A stretch of 64,000 nucleotides of DNA from Apostichopus japonicus. Taxonomy: Eukaryota > Echinodermata > Holothuroidea > Aspidochirotida > Stichopodidae. Below are positions 1 through 10,800 of the stretch, in pieces. The notes below the pieces were generated by a model. That model saw only the letters and a program-made list of their open reading frames with translations, did not search any database and was not told the origin of the DNA. Location: contig NC_092565.1 of assembly GCF_037975245.1 (NCBI RefSeq), positions 17,651,999 through 17,715,998 of the forward strand. The letters run 5' to 3'. The first letter of the stretch is position 1, and every line of letters starts with the position of its first letter. The position numbers were made by a program, and so were the translations under genes.

Positions 1-600
1 ACGGGTAATATAATGAAAGAATGAACCCATACAGAAACATCCTGCATATTAATTTAGGGGGATTAAATCACCGCTACCCATCCCTCGCAATATCTGATTT
101 TCCCACAACGTTTCAAAACTGTTTATTATATCTGGACTGCGAAATTAAAGAGAAAATGCAGAAAGCGGAAGGAAACACGAACAATCACCATTAGGTGGTC
201 ACATCCCTTACAACTTTATTCCATGGAAAATATCAGAAATATCTAAGTGAAAACATTTCCTTTCGATAACTGATTTGTGCTACTGATTAGGATTGTTATA
301 AATTCCCGAAACGATTACACAGATCCAAATTTGGAAATAGCATAGTATAAAGAAAAAAGCTAGTATACTGTGGTAAATTGTATCAATTTTCTATGGAATT
401 AGAAGACTGACTTTGTGGGTTTTTTCCCGAAAGACAGTATTGATAGTTCTTGTTGCGTGAGATATTAGATCTCTTTCTCTGTATATAATAAACATAAAAA
501 GAGACATGAGATATGAATAGACAAATTAGCCTATGAAGCCTGCATTTGAATATGTGTCACGTATGGTAATATCACATTGCTCTGTTTATATATACTTTGT
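1..600. other. AT-rich sequence, no gene recognised
   Basis: I see no reading frame of convincing composition, no RNA gene and no clear repeat before the duplicated block that starts near 601. Confidence 0.5.
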
Positions 601-1344
601 ATATTAAAGATGAATACTTGCAGGCTGGTAGTAAACACTTGTTGAACTTTGCATGTGATGGATCAGGATTATAAGACATCCTAGCATACTTGGAGCAGTT
701 TTGTTAATTGTACATTACGAAAACATGATTGTAGATGCTTTCAGATAACCACTAAGTGTGATATTTGTGTAGTTGTTACAGCAAAAATGATTTGCATATC
801 TAAATGATATACGCTATTGCTGCAACATATGCAGAGTTAGGTAAAAAAAACTGCATTAATGGCTTTATACCAGCAATAACTATATCTTGGTCTTTCATTT
901 CACTTTGTACATAATTGTATAGTTAAGGTTCGTGAAACACAATGCATAATCAACTAATACTTTTAGGTTTACGGGACTGGATATAAAGTTGTCCTGATCA
1001 ACTTCAAAAGATGCTTAGACTCATCAAACCACATTCTGCATAAATTACAAAACACACTCTACGAAATGTATCACTACTAAGCAGTCAACCGATTCACACA
1101 GAGATTTCCGTAACTACTGTAAATCTACTGGATCGTGCTGATAAATATGATAGGATGTGTGTAATCCGAACAAATGCATCAAACTGGATTTGCTGGGGTA
1201 ACACAAATCCTCAGTTCTTACTGTAATCCTAATAGCACATGCTACTGATTTTCAGCACGATCCAATTTTTACTGTGGAACAAAACTTTAAGATTTACAGT
1301 AGTTACTGTGTTCTCTGTGTGCACCGGGTAAGGGAGTTTATAAA

Positions 1345-1920
1345 AATGGTTGTCAGGCCTGTAGCACTAGCGATCAGTGGATTTCTTGCTGAAACTACAA
1401 CGGAAATCATTGGTAATGAGGCAATCGCGTAGCCTAATTTCATTTTAGGGAGGTGGGAGGTGGCGGATACAATTCATTGACCTGTCAAGGAGAACGCTTT
1501 TGCTATCTGCGCGGGGTCCAGGGGCCCATGGTAGGGTCCAGGGCTTCGCCTTTGGAAGCTACACGAAATGATGGACTTTAGAGGCTTTTATCCAATTGAC
1601 CGAGATTTTAACCATATAACATGTTAATAATCAATACTGGATATGATGAGCCTAATAATATATTGATTTGTTGGGCAGAAAATATTCAAGTAGGTAATGA
1701 CTCACTCAAAATTGAAGCTAATTCTACGATGACCCATCTTACCCCCCCCCCCTTCTCTCTCTTCTCTCTCTTCTCTCTATTCTCTCCCTGGTATTCTCTC
1801 TTACTTCTCTCTTTTTTTGGTCTATCCTCTTACGCGTTTGTAGTGGGGCAGGTGTATTTGCTGGTGGAGTAATGAGGTATAGTAACGCTAGGCTCTGTGC
1901 CCGGTAAAATGTTGATAAAT
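1345..1920 (+). pseudogene. LRAT-like gene relic (glycine-zipper part) split by an inserted element
   Basis: Positions 1345-1425 align with the stretch of the intact gene around 9475-9535 (valine/lysine-rich segment leading into GTTTGIIG). After the insertion, 1837-1920 resumes the homology (compare 9536-9605, ending near the codons for TLGSLPG). The frame is broken and no LRAT domain remains nearby, so this is a dead fragment. Confidence 0.75.
1426..1836. mobile_element. Short inverted-repeat element (MITE-like) inside the LRAT relic
   Basis: The left end reads CGCGTAGCC and the right end TACGCG. Inside are a G-rich left part (GGGAGGTGGGAGG), the phrase GGGGTCCAGGGGCC, and near the right end a C10 run followed by a CT-rich microsatellite (about 1741-1815). 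There is no coding capacity; the CT tract creates spurious Arg/Glu-rich frames on the minus strand. The same element at the same place in the gene occurs at 7161, 15949 and 19212. No target-site duplication is clear. Confidence 0.7.
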
Positions 1921-2669
1921 ACATTTGCCATACGATATTTTGCTCTTCAGTGTGTTTCCGCTTACCTGTGTACTTTAATAATGGGCGGGCACTTTGTTTT
2001 ATGAGTGACCTATTCTTTGGATGATCTATTTTGTTATGAAAGACTTCCATGGGCATCCTCTGGAACCTTCGTGGCCATTTGTAAACCTTGACAAATTTTG
2101 ATAGTACTTAGGAACAGCTCCAGTCTGGTTGGTATGTGTGAATGGGACACTTGTCTTGGCTGCGTAATGACTAAATGGGGGAATGGTGGATTTCGCCACA
2201 CTTACTGTGTAGGCCCTTCATGCATTATTGAGTCATGGCTGTATCTTGCAGTACATCATTAATTTGCTTTCATGCGTATTAATGAAGGAGTGGGGTTATA
2301 TGTCACCAGAACCACAGCAAGATGATCCTCCTCAAAAGGTATTGAAATCAAGGAACACAAGTTACTAACCAATGAAAGACAAATTTGCTATAGAATGGTC
2401 ACCTGCAGCTTCTTCAAATTTGGTTTGTCCAAAATAACCTTTAAAGTTTTTCAACGTGAGGCATTGGTGCTTCGGTGGAATTCTATAAGAATTTAATGTT
2501 TTGCAGCTGTTGTATCCAATAGAATTTTTTTTATTTTGACACTGCATAAGAGTGAAGTTTAATAGTTTGCTTTTAGGGTTTGTTTCTTAAAGGTCATCAG
2601 TATTGCCTCAAATACCATAGAAAATCAAATAAGGGTCAGCAGTGCTAGAATTTTAATATCGATCTGTAC

Positions 2670-4090
2670 ATAAGATAGATAGATAGAAACTTAATTGTCC
2701 ATTTCAGAAAACAGACAACGGAAGTTATTTCCCGTTGACAGTAAACATAAAACAGTAGTGAATACAAACGCAATCATACAATAAACAAACTATAAGTGAA
2801 CAACTACGAAATAAACTAAATAAGTAGAACCAGAACAGTAACAGAGGCAGCACAGGGGGCTGCAAGTGACAGATCACACACTGTGGCCAAATCGCTTTGC
2901 ACGCGAGTTAAACACGTGTATTGCCTCAGGTAAGAAAGAATTACGGAACCTGGACGTTTTAGTATTGGGCACCTGTAATCGTATCCCGAATCTGTTGAAC
3001 ATGATAAGACTATATGAAAAGGGTGTGTGTGATCTTCTTTTATATTATTTAGTTTCTTCATCAGACTCTCTTCATATATGGATGAGAGTGACGGAAGGCT
3101 TGAACCAGTGCAACGTTCAGCTTACTTCCGAACACGTTCCAGCTCTGCCCTGTACTTCTTCGGCATACTGCCAAAGAAACATATAATACTAGACGTTATG
3201 ACACTTTGGATGATTGACTGGTAGAATAATTTCATGATGGTATAATTAACTCTGCATTGTTTTAATTTTCTAATGAAATAAGTCGTTGGCAGGCTTTACC
3301 CTTAACAGCTTTTGTGTGAACATTCCAATTAAGTTTATTATCAATATACGTTCCCAGGTACTTGTAGCGTTCTACCCTCTCAACTACTTTGCCATCAATT
3401 ATGACATGATCATTGACAATATTGCCTTTCCTAAAATCAAACACTAGTTCCTTACTTTTATTTATATTTAACATCAGACTGTTACTTTTACACCGAGCAA
3501 CAAATTTCTTTACTTCACTAACAAAGGCAAAGCTGTCATTATTAGAAAGAATACCAGTCAGCACGGTATCATCAGCATATTTGATAATATTGCATTGGTC
3601 CCTCGATATTTTGCAATCATTTGTGTACAAGCAGAACAGCACTGGTGATAGCACACATCCTTGGGGGGGGGGGGCACCCGTACTAATGACACACTGGTCA
3701 GATTTGAAATCACCCATTCTAACCATCTGAGGTCTACAACGCATATAATTGATGACCCAGAGAACGATGTTATAGTTCACTTGCATGTCTAAAAGTTTTT
3801 GTACTAATATATTGGGCTTAATAGTGTTAAATGCACTCGAGAAGTCAATGAAGGTTGACCTCACAGACGTTTTGGGTTGGTCTAAGTGCTTCAAGACCCC
3901 ATGCAGGTAAACAAGTATTGCGCCATCTACACCTCTTTTGCTTTGGTAGGCAAACTGATTTTCATCTATAACAACACCTTTTTCAGCTAGAAGAAGTTTT
4001 AGTACCACCCTTTCCAGACATTTCATGATATTTGACGTGAGTGATATCGGACGGTAGTCATTTAAACATGAGACCACTTTTGTTTAGGAA
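2670..4090 (-). mobile_element. 5'-truncated LINE retrotransposon (Jockey/CR1/L2-type)
   Basis: A minus-strand reverse-transcriptase segment (3262-4077) is followed by a decayed C-terminal region. The sequence ends in a GATA-type microsatellite (about 2672-2686), a usual 3' end for CR1/L2-like LINEs. There is no endonuclease region on the upstream side, so the copy is 5' truncated. It separates duplicated block A from the Penelope-like element. Confidence 0.75.
3262..4077 (-). pseudogene. LINE reverse transcriptase fragment
   Basis: The 271-codon frame contains ordered RT motifs: DYRPISLTS at the start, FIDFSSAFNT (the motif A Asp), a GAP...QGCVLSPVLF motif and the catalytic YADDTV, then NINKSKELVFDFRK and YKYLGTYID. 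This order is typical of Jockey-superfamily LINE RTs. Two extra prolines interrupt the usual GAPQG and coincide with a G-run on the plus strand, so slippage is likely. The frame has no endonuclease and stops after the thumb. The initiating Met is arbitrary. Confidence 0.85.
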
Positions 4091-4500
4091 CCGGGGTTAT
4101 AATGTATTATAATGTAAAGATGACATATGGTGCCAAATCTTGTGCATGTAAAAGGAGAGAGAGCTGGAAGTATTAAGATTGAGTGTATTCATTGTACTTT
4201 AGAAGTATAAATTGGTAAAACACAGTGAACCTCCACAAAGTATGTCTTTGTAATAAGCAGTCAAGGGTTCTAAAGCATTTATGTAAATCCAAATTACCCA
4301 TTCCCCCCTCTACCTTAGCACTTTAGATTAAATTGGGAAGTAAAGGCTTGCCTCAATGATTACTTAATTATACTTCTGCTGCTGATTATGATGTGGTAGG
4401 TGAAGGAGTAGGGTTGGGTGTGGAAAGAGTTGTCAGTTTTCTATAAATTACATTCGACTCCTTTTACACCTTTTCAGAACGAAAATTACCTAGATACCGC
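4090..4500. other. No gene recognised
   Basis: This short spacer lies between the LINE fragment and the Penelope-like element. I find no convincing coding or repeat signal. Confidence 0.4.
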
Positions 4501-6150
4501 ACAAGAACAGAGTTCCAGCCATGGAAACCCACGTCTATGTTGTTACTACACTCACACTTACTCATCTGAATTTCCTTCCCGTGGGCAAGTTCTTACAAAT
4601 ATATCACCATGAAACCAGCCGTCAAAGCATCAACAGTTGTCTTTTAGGATCAACCGGAATATATCAACGAAGCCATGCACCATATTTCCAACAAACAGAA
4701 TTAATTACATTTCTCTTGATCCATTCACACATAATCTTTTGCTCTGTAGATACGAAAGACTGAACAACATGCACCAACGAAACCAGATCTCAGCAAAGGC
4801 CCTTCCCACCCCTCTCCCACCAACTTCAATGCTGCTAGATTATACCTAACTTTACTATGTCAACTTCCAGAAAGAAAATGGTAACCTCGTCAGTGATCTG
4901 TACACGAAACCTACAGACACGCAAAAGTATCTCCAAATGCGCCTAGTTGCCATACACACTAATGTAGACGGGTAATGCGTTCAGTCAAGTTCTTTACCAT
5001 CGCCGAGTTTTTTGTAATAATTCCAGTTTTCTCCACCATGAATATAACTTGAAGCAGACCTCTTTGTCAGGGTTTACAATGTTAGGAGGGTTCACAAAGC
5101 CATTCAAAGTGCCTACTCCCTCCCCGATCCACTTTTAATAGAACAGAAACCCAGAAGAATTGAGATTAACGTCCAGATGTCTATTGATGCCACATTCCAT
5201 ACTTATCTGCATCCTCTTCGACAAATTACTAACAGCCATCATCTCATCCTGCACACCTCCTATCGTCTTCAAATAGACATTTAGCACAAGCTAACCATTG
5301 TATACAGAAAACCCGTTCCCAAAGGCACTTACTGGTTCGTGATGCTTTGCCACCTTAAACTGCTTATTCCACCCCTGTCCAGCATGGTACTTCAAATGTT
5401 CTCTTCCATCCAGGTGTATTGTCTGCAAGGTCCACATCTCGTCGTCGGGTTTTCACTCGCCACACCACGCAGTACATATAAATAACAAAGGGTTAAATCA
5501 CTTGCGCTACATCTCATATCATTTAAATCATTTCTTGCAGACTGTGTAGTATCCAATATGCAGACGAGCCCAAGAAAACTTTCACGAAACGTTTCTATGA
5601 CCAAATATCGACAGTCAACACCATTGAAACTCCAATTCGGCATTGTAGGACATTTCAATCTTCCTCACCACACTGTTTTGGATGTGGTCCATCGAGGAAT
5701 GGTAATGCTAGGTAACCGTCCCGATACAGTTTGCCTCAGCATTGACCGTTTGTGGATTGAACGCCCTTCTCATCATTCAACCACATCGTCTCAAAATCCA
5801 CCAACGTAATGACTAAACCTCCCCTTTTTCTTACCTCCATTCTCCAGCCTCTCTCATCTTTTCTCTCCACATTCAGGTCTTACTTCCTATTCCTTTTCTT
5901 GTCTCCTCCATTACTAATTCCCTTCCATTGTTACACCTCTCATAGTTTTAATGAAGATGTCTTAGACCTTAATGTTCTTGTGTGTATGTCTGTGTTTGTG
6001 TCTATGTTTGCTCTATATTCATTGTTTATTTGTCCAATTTAACTGTCTGTCCTTCTGCATCTCTTAAAGTGTTCTTAGTTTTTTCGTTTCAGTTAGTCGC
6101 TGAAGAAGATCTTGCTAGGATCAAAACGTCAGGCCCTTTAAAGTTAACAT
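4500..6150 (+). mobile_element. Decayed Penelope-like retroelement, copy 1
   Basis: Short translated blocks match Penelope-like element proteins. The KPA-type N-terminal RT block lies near 4610-4660. SDLYTKPTDTQKYLQ is encoded around 4890-4935. A GIY-YIG-like block (QYADEP.KTFTKRF) lies near 5555-5610, followed by HFNLPHHT. The RT palm with its catalytic Asp residues is missing between the first two blocks, and the frame breaks repeatedly. A related, equally broken copy lies at 30290-31960 and a fragment at 25765-25965. A ribozyme-like motif lies near its 3' end, about 150 bases before the start of a truncated LRAT-like gene. Confidence 0.7.
6100..6150 (+). ncRNA. Degenerate hammerhead-ribozyme-like motif
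   Basis: CTGAAGA at 6100-6106 is followed by a possible short helix II (GATC with GATC) and then AAAACG where an active hammerhead has GAAA. The core is therefore mutated. It is homologous to the better-preserved motif at 31902-31950 and holds the same position downstream of the GIY-YIG remnant. Confidence 0.35.
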
Positions 6151-6299
6151 CAATATTATTCTTACTTCTTCACTTGATTCAGATGAAACTGGGTCATACT
6201 ATAGCATTGTGGTTCAGGATGTTTTGAAGGTGCAATTGCACAGCTCGTCCTCCCGGAATTGTAATGGCAGTTGCATGGTTTGTTCTTCCTTCAGACAAG

Positions 6300-6626
6300 A
6301 TGTCTCAAAAATTCATCAACCTCGACAGTGTTAGAACCGAGACGAAATGTATGTGCCTCCAACCTGATGAAAAGTTCTACATAACATATAGTGACTACGA
6401 CCATGAAGGTAGGGATGTGATTCTATGCGAAAGGTGTGGATGTGAAAATCGTGAGATTACGGTGTGTGACGACGATGAAGAATCCCCCGCAGCAGACACG
6501 GAGTTAACTAACCAATCAAGTTGCACTGTGATTACTAATTCAACAGGTAAAAAAACTGCATTAACGGCTTATACCAGCAATAACGATATATTGGTCTTTC
6601 ATTTCACTTTGTACATAATTGTATAG
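6300..6626 (+). pseudogene. Truncated LRAT-like paralogue, Cys-rich N-terminus only
   Basis: Translation from the conserved ATG (MSQKFINLDS) at 6300 gives the same Cys-rich module as the intact copies (CMCLQPDE, then CERCGCENREI). After codons matching NQSSCTVI the homology to 8583-10055 stops. Block A sequence begins at 6545 and supplies about 25 unrelated codons and a stop. Both LRAT domains and the membrane segment are missing. The junction reads CAG followed by GTAAAAAA, which resembles a splice donor, so a spliced product is possible but unproven. An in-frame ATG at 6264 probably lies before a splice acceptor and is not preferred. Confidence 0.7.
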
Positions 6627-7079
6627 TTGAGGTTCGTGAAATACAATGCATAATCAACTAATACTTTTAGGTTTACGGGACTGGATATAAAGTTGTCCTG
6701 ATCAACTTCAAAAGATGCTCAGACTCACCAAACCACATTCTACATAAATAACAAAACACACTCCACGAAATGTATCACTACTTAGCAGCAGTCAACCGAT
6801 TCACACAGAGATATCCGTAACTACTGTAAATCTACTGGATCGTGCTGATAAATATGATAAATCGGTAGCATTTGCTACTAGGTTTACAGTTAGAACTAAG
6901 GTGAAGTGTGTAATCCGAACAAATGCATCAAACTGGAATTGTTGGGGTTACACATATCCTCAGTTCTTACTGTAAACCTAATAGCACATGCTACTGATTT
7001 TCGGCACGATCCACTTTTTACTTTGGTAAAAAACTTTAAGATTTACAGTAATTACTGTTTTCTCTGTGTGTATCGGGTA

Positions 7080-7670
7080 AGAGAGTTTATAAAAATGGTT
7101 GTCAGGCCTGTAACACTAGCGATCATTGACTACAAAGGAAATCATTGGTAATGAGGCAAGCGCGTAGCCATGGTTTCATTTTGGGGAGGTGCCGGATTCA
7201 ATTTATTTACCTGTCAAGGAGAATGCTTTTGATATTTGCGCGGGGTCCAGGGGCCTGTCATATAGGGCCCCTGGTAGGGTCCAGGGCTTCGCCCTGGGAA
7301 GCTACACGAAATGATGGACTTTAGAGGCTTTTATCCAATCGACCGAGATCTTAAACATATAACATGTTATTAAATATTCAATACTGGATATGATGAGCCT
7401 AATAATATTGATTTGATGGGCAGAAAATATTCAAGTAGGTAATGGCTCACTCAAAATTGAAGCTAATTCTACGATGACCCATCTTATCCCCCCCCCCCCC
7501 TCTTCTCTCTCTCTCTCTCTCTTCTCTCTATTCTCTCCCTGGTATTCTCTCTTACTTCTCTCCTTTTTTTGTCTATCCTCTTACGCGTTTGTAGTGGGGC
7601 AGGTGTATTTGCTGGTGGAGTAATGAGGTATAGTAACGCTAGGCTCTGTGCCCGGTAAAATGTTGATAAA
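7080..7670 (+). pseudogene. LRAT-like gene relic (glycine-zipper part), second block A copy
   Basis: It has the same fragment and the same interruption as the relic at 1345-1920. Homology to the intact gene runs 7080-7160, is interrupted by an inserted element, and resumes at 7588-7670. No usable frame remains. Confidence 0.72.
7161..7587. mobile_element. Short inverted-repeat element (MITE-like), copy 2
   Basis: The ends are CGCGTAGCC on the left and TACGCG on the right. The interior has the GGGGTCCAGGGGCC phrase, a C12 run near 7489 and a CT microsatellite. It sits at the same point of the LRAT relic as the element at 1426-1836, so the insertion predates the duplication. Confidence 0.7.
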
Positions 7671-8582
7671 TACATTTGCCATACGATATTTTGCTCTTCA
7701 GTGTGTTTCCGCTTATCTGTTTACTTTACTAATGGGCGGGGCACTTTTTTTATGAGTGAACTATTCTTTGGATGATCTATTTTGTTATGAAAGACTTCCA
7801 TGGGCATCCTCTGGAACCTGCGTGGCCATTTGTAAACCTTGACAAATTTTGATAGTACTTGGGAATAGCTCCAGTCTGGTTGGTATGTGTGTATAGGACA
7901 CTTGTCTTGGGTGCGTAATGACTAAATGGGGTAATGGTGGATTTCGCCACACTTACTGTGTAGGCTCTTCATGCATTATTGAGTCATGGCTGTATCTTGC
8001 AGTACATCATTAATTTGCTTTCATGCGTATTAATGAAGGAGTGGGGTTATATGTCACCAGAACCACAGCAAGATGATCCTCCTCAAAAGGTATTGAAATC
8101 AAGGAACACAAGTTACTAACCAATGAAAGACAAATTTGCTATAGAATGGTCACCTGCAGCTTCTTCAAATTTGGTTTGTCCAAAATAACCTTTAAAGTTT
8201 TTCAACGTGAGGCATTGGTGCTTCGGCGGAAATCTATAAGCATTTAATGTTTTGCAGCTGTTGTATCCAATAGAATTTTTTTTGACACTGCATAAGAGTG
8301 AAGTTTAATAGTTTGCTTTTAGGGTTTGTACTCTTTTAAGTCATCAGTATTGCCTCAAATATGATGGAAAATCAAGGAATGGTCAACAACGATCAAGTTT
8401 CAACAGCATTTTACACATCCTGAAATTGTGTTTAATTCTAATTTCATATTTCAATAATCACGTGATTCAACTGAGTCATGCTATAGCATTGTGGTTCGGG
8501 ATGTCTTGAAGGTGTAATTGCAAGCTTTTCTCCCGGAATTTTAATGGCAGTCGTGGCATGGTGTGCTCTACCTTCAGACAAG

Positions 8583-10055
8583 ATGTCTCAGGAATTCATC
8601 AACCTCGACAGTGCGAGTTCCGAGACGAAATGTATGTGCCTCGAACCTGATGAAACGTTCTACAAAACATATAGTGACAACGACCATGAAGGTAGGGATG
8701 TGATTCTATGCGAAAAGTGTGGATGTGAAAATCGTGAGATTACGGGGTGTGATGCCAATGAAGAATCTCCCACAGCAAACACGGAGTTAAAGAACCAATC
8801 AAATTGCACTGTGATTAATAAAGCAGAAGAGGCAAGGAAACAAATAAGAGCGGGCGATCATGTCGCGTGGAAAAGGGAGAAAGACATTGTTCTGACAACA
8901 GTGAAGTATAACCACCACGCCATCGTAGAGTCGATTGATGACCAAAATATGCGTGTTATCGAATACAAAGAACTACCGCATGCAAAGAAATTAACAATCC
9001 AACAGACGACATATTCCTTGTCCTGTGCCGATGAAATGGGTTATGGTGATTTCTATTGCATTAATTACCCGCGACAGTTAACTAAGCTAAATCCACCACG
9101 TGTGGTAATTTCAAGAGCCTTAAGTAAATTGGGTGAACGTGGGTATAACCTGTTGTTTAACAATTGTGAATCTTTTGCAACCTTCTGTAAACGTGGTGTC
9201 GCGCGAACTTTGCAAGTCTCTGAAAATGTTTGCAAAGTTGTGACTACGATAGCGAGAGAGCTACAAACAGTGTGTAGGTTCCCGAGGTTTGTAGCTTTGT
9301 TTAGTAAATTTGCAGGTGCAGAGAGGATTGAAAAAGTAACGACACAAACAAATTTGGTTGGTGGTGTATTGTACCTTGTTTTTGAGGGAACATTATGTTA
9401 CGTAGATATCTACAAGCTATATGGTCAAAGGCATGACAAAGGTATAACAAATAAGCAATTTACAGAACTGGTAGTCAAGCGTGTGGTTCTTTCGGTCAGT
9501 AAAGTTATTGTAGGCACTACAACGGGAATCATTGGTGCTGGGGTAGGTTCATTTGCTGGTGGAGTTATTGGAGGTGTAGTGACGCTAGGTTCTTTGCCAG
9601 GAATAATGATTGGCGCGGGTGTTGGATCTCTCATTGGTAGCGTAGCAGGTGGAGTTGGTGGTGTTGCTACTTTTAACGGTTCTAGGACAATCATATGGTC
9701 CCTTTCGCACTCCAAGGATGTTGAGTCTATTGAAAAGTTACGACTTGGTGACCATGTCATCCTTCCCGGGGAAGCTTTCCTGCATTCACGTTGCCATGCC
9801 ATTGTATCTGGTATAGATTGCGCAGATAATAAAATAAAAGTGATAAGAAACGAAAATAAACGTGGTGTCGTCGAGGAATGGATTGCTTATGTGCCAATGA
9901 AGAGAATGGTGTATAATGTAGGGGAATGTTACCCGGTACTGAACGTCATAAAAAATGCAAGAAGTAAACTTGGTAAAAAGAGGTATAACATTGCTACTTA
10001 CAACTGCAAAACATTTGCGGTGGAACACAAGATGAAAAAGGAACTTAACTTTTGA
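8583..10055 (+). CDS. Double LRAT-domain protein with glycine-zipper segment, copy 1
   Basis: The 490-residue protein is encoded without introns. Order: a Cys-rich module (C17, C19, C43, C46, C48, possibly zinc binding); LRAT-type domain 1 from GDHVAW at 91-96, with H111/H112 and the nucleophile motif NNCESF (C195); helical linkers; a glycine-zipper hydrophobic stretch (about 303-363, repeated GxxxG); LRAT-type domain 2 from GDHVIL at 389 with H405 and NCKTF (C475). LRAT-family enzymes (LRAT, PLAAT) use Cys/His for acyl transfer or phospholipase action. Here the usual second His is replaced by Glu (VIEY) in domain 1 and Arg (VIRN) in domain 2, so activity is uncertain. I chose ATG 8583 because the paralogue at 32103 has an in-frame stop upstream and CCTTCAG just before looks like an acceptor of a 5'-UTR intron. 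Role unknown; membrane association is inferred. Confidence 0.88.
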   Translation: MSQEFINLDSASSETKCMCLEPDETFYKTYSDNDHEGRDVILCEKCGCENREITGCDANEESPTANTELKNQSNCTVINKAEEARKQIRAGDHVAWKREKDIVLTTVKYNHHAIVESIDDQNMRVIEYKELPHAKKLTIQQTTYSLSCADEMGYGDFYCINYPRQLTKLNPPRVVISRALSKLGERGYNLLFNNCESFATFCKRGVARTLQVSENVCKVVTTIARELQTVCRFPRFVALFSKFAGAERIEKVTTQTNLVGGVLYLVFEGTLCYVDIYKLYGQRHDKGITNKQFTELVVKRVVLSVSKVIVGTTTGIIGAGVGSFAGGVIGGVVTLGSLPGIMIGAGVGSLIGSVAGGVGGVATFNGSRTIIWSLSHSKDVESIEKLRLGDHVILPGEAFLHSRCHAIVSGIDCADNKIKVIRNENKRGVVEEWIAYVPMKRMVYNVGECYPVLNVIKNARSKLGKKRYNIATYNCKTFAVEHKMKKELNF

Positions 10056-10086
10056 ACTGTGTATGTACATCTCTACCCATAGTGAA

Positions 10087-10092
10087 ATTAAA
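10087..10092 (+). terminator. Likely polyadenylation signal (ATTAAA)
   Basis: ATTAAA lies 32 bases after the stop codon of the LRAT-like gene. The same hexamer occurs at the equivalent place after the second copy (33630-33635). Confidence 0.4.
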
Positions 10093-10685
10093 GCAAATAT
10101 TTGGCCCTTATAGGAAAGAAAAATTTATGATCACTGAAATATTGAATTTGAGAGATACAACGAACCGTGACCAGGAAGGAAGGATTTATCAATTATGAGC
10201 TCGATTATTAAAACTTAAAACTGTTATAGACATTGTATATAAGATAGTAAACATCATGAATTTCTGTATTAATGCACCTTCCAAATGAGCTAGTAGGACT
10301 ATTAGTAAGTCAAATATCAAACTTATCATGTTTTCGTAACGCTCAATATTATAAACTCCTATATCGGTAACGTTTAGAAGGGATGAAAGTTGTCACACCT
10401 TTCTAAAAGTCTGATTGTTTAGATTGTTTGCGTGTATTTTCTTAATGGCGCACAATGCGTCATTTCTGCTTCTATTATAAATCAGTCATTAAATACACAG
10501 CACTTAATTACATATATCTTTATTTTGTTTAAGGTCACAGTTTGAGCTCAATTTCAGCTTCAGTATCTTATGTCTTACTTAAATGTTCTTTTTTCCCCTA
10601 TTGTCTAACGACGGTACATGAAGTGCAGTGGAGTGTTTAAAGCAGTGTTGTAAGTTTTAAAATGTTCATACCACGGCTGAGACAA

Positions 10686-10800
10686 AAATGCTTCCCAAGT
10701 GTGATACTAGCGATCAATAGAGTTCTCGTGAGAAGTACAACCGGAATTGCTGGTTGAGTTGGGGAAATTGCTGGTGGAGTAATTGGGGGTTCGATGTAAT
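10686..10800 (+). pseudogene. LRAT-like gene relic (glycine-zipper part)
   Basis: The sequence encodes CDTSDQ-like and GIAG...GEIAGGVIGG-like remnants homologous to 9480-9590 of the intact gene. An ancestral GGA codon has become TGA near 10758. It lies about 0.6 kb downstream of the intact gene, and a longer form of the same relic lies at 34896-35190. Confidence 0.7.

Larger units (their letters stand above)
601..2640. repeat. Segmental duplication block A, copy 1
   Basis: Positions 840-2640 match 6545-8400 almost base for base. Positions 601-1040 match 18430-18860, and 2030-2640 match 24655-25320 more loosely. The block carries a decayed glycine-zipper segment of the local LRAT-like gene, which is split by a short inverted-repeat element. 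It also carries a long flank that contains no gene. A LINE fragment follows it directly. The close match to 6545-8400 suggests a fairly recent tandem duplication. Confidence 0.85.
6545..8400. repeat. Segmental duplication block A, copy 2
   Basis: This copy matches 840-2640 closely throughout, including the relic, the inserted element and the downstream flank. It joins abruptly to a truncated LRAT-like N-terminus on its left. It ends shortly before the intact LRAT-like gene, which is consistent with tandem duplication breaking the gene at 6545. Confidence 0.85.

Noticed and set aside
1739-2056. Arg/Glu-rich minus-strand frame
   Set aside because: It arises from the CT microsatellite inside the inserted element; the same artefact occurs at 7484-7675.
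8544-8582. Upstream ATG extending the LRAT-like protein by 13 residues
   Set aside because: The paralogue at 32103 has a stop in this stretch, and CCTTCAG before the inner ATG looks like a splice acceptor.
9425-9802. Pro/Thr-rich minus-strand frame
   Set aside because: Antisense shadow of the glycine-zipper codons; the same applies to 32828-33364.
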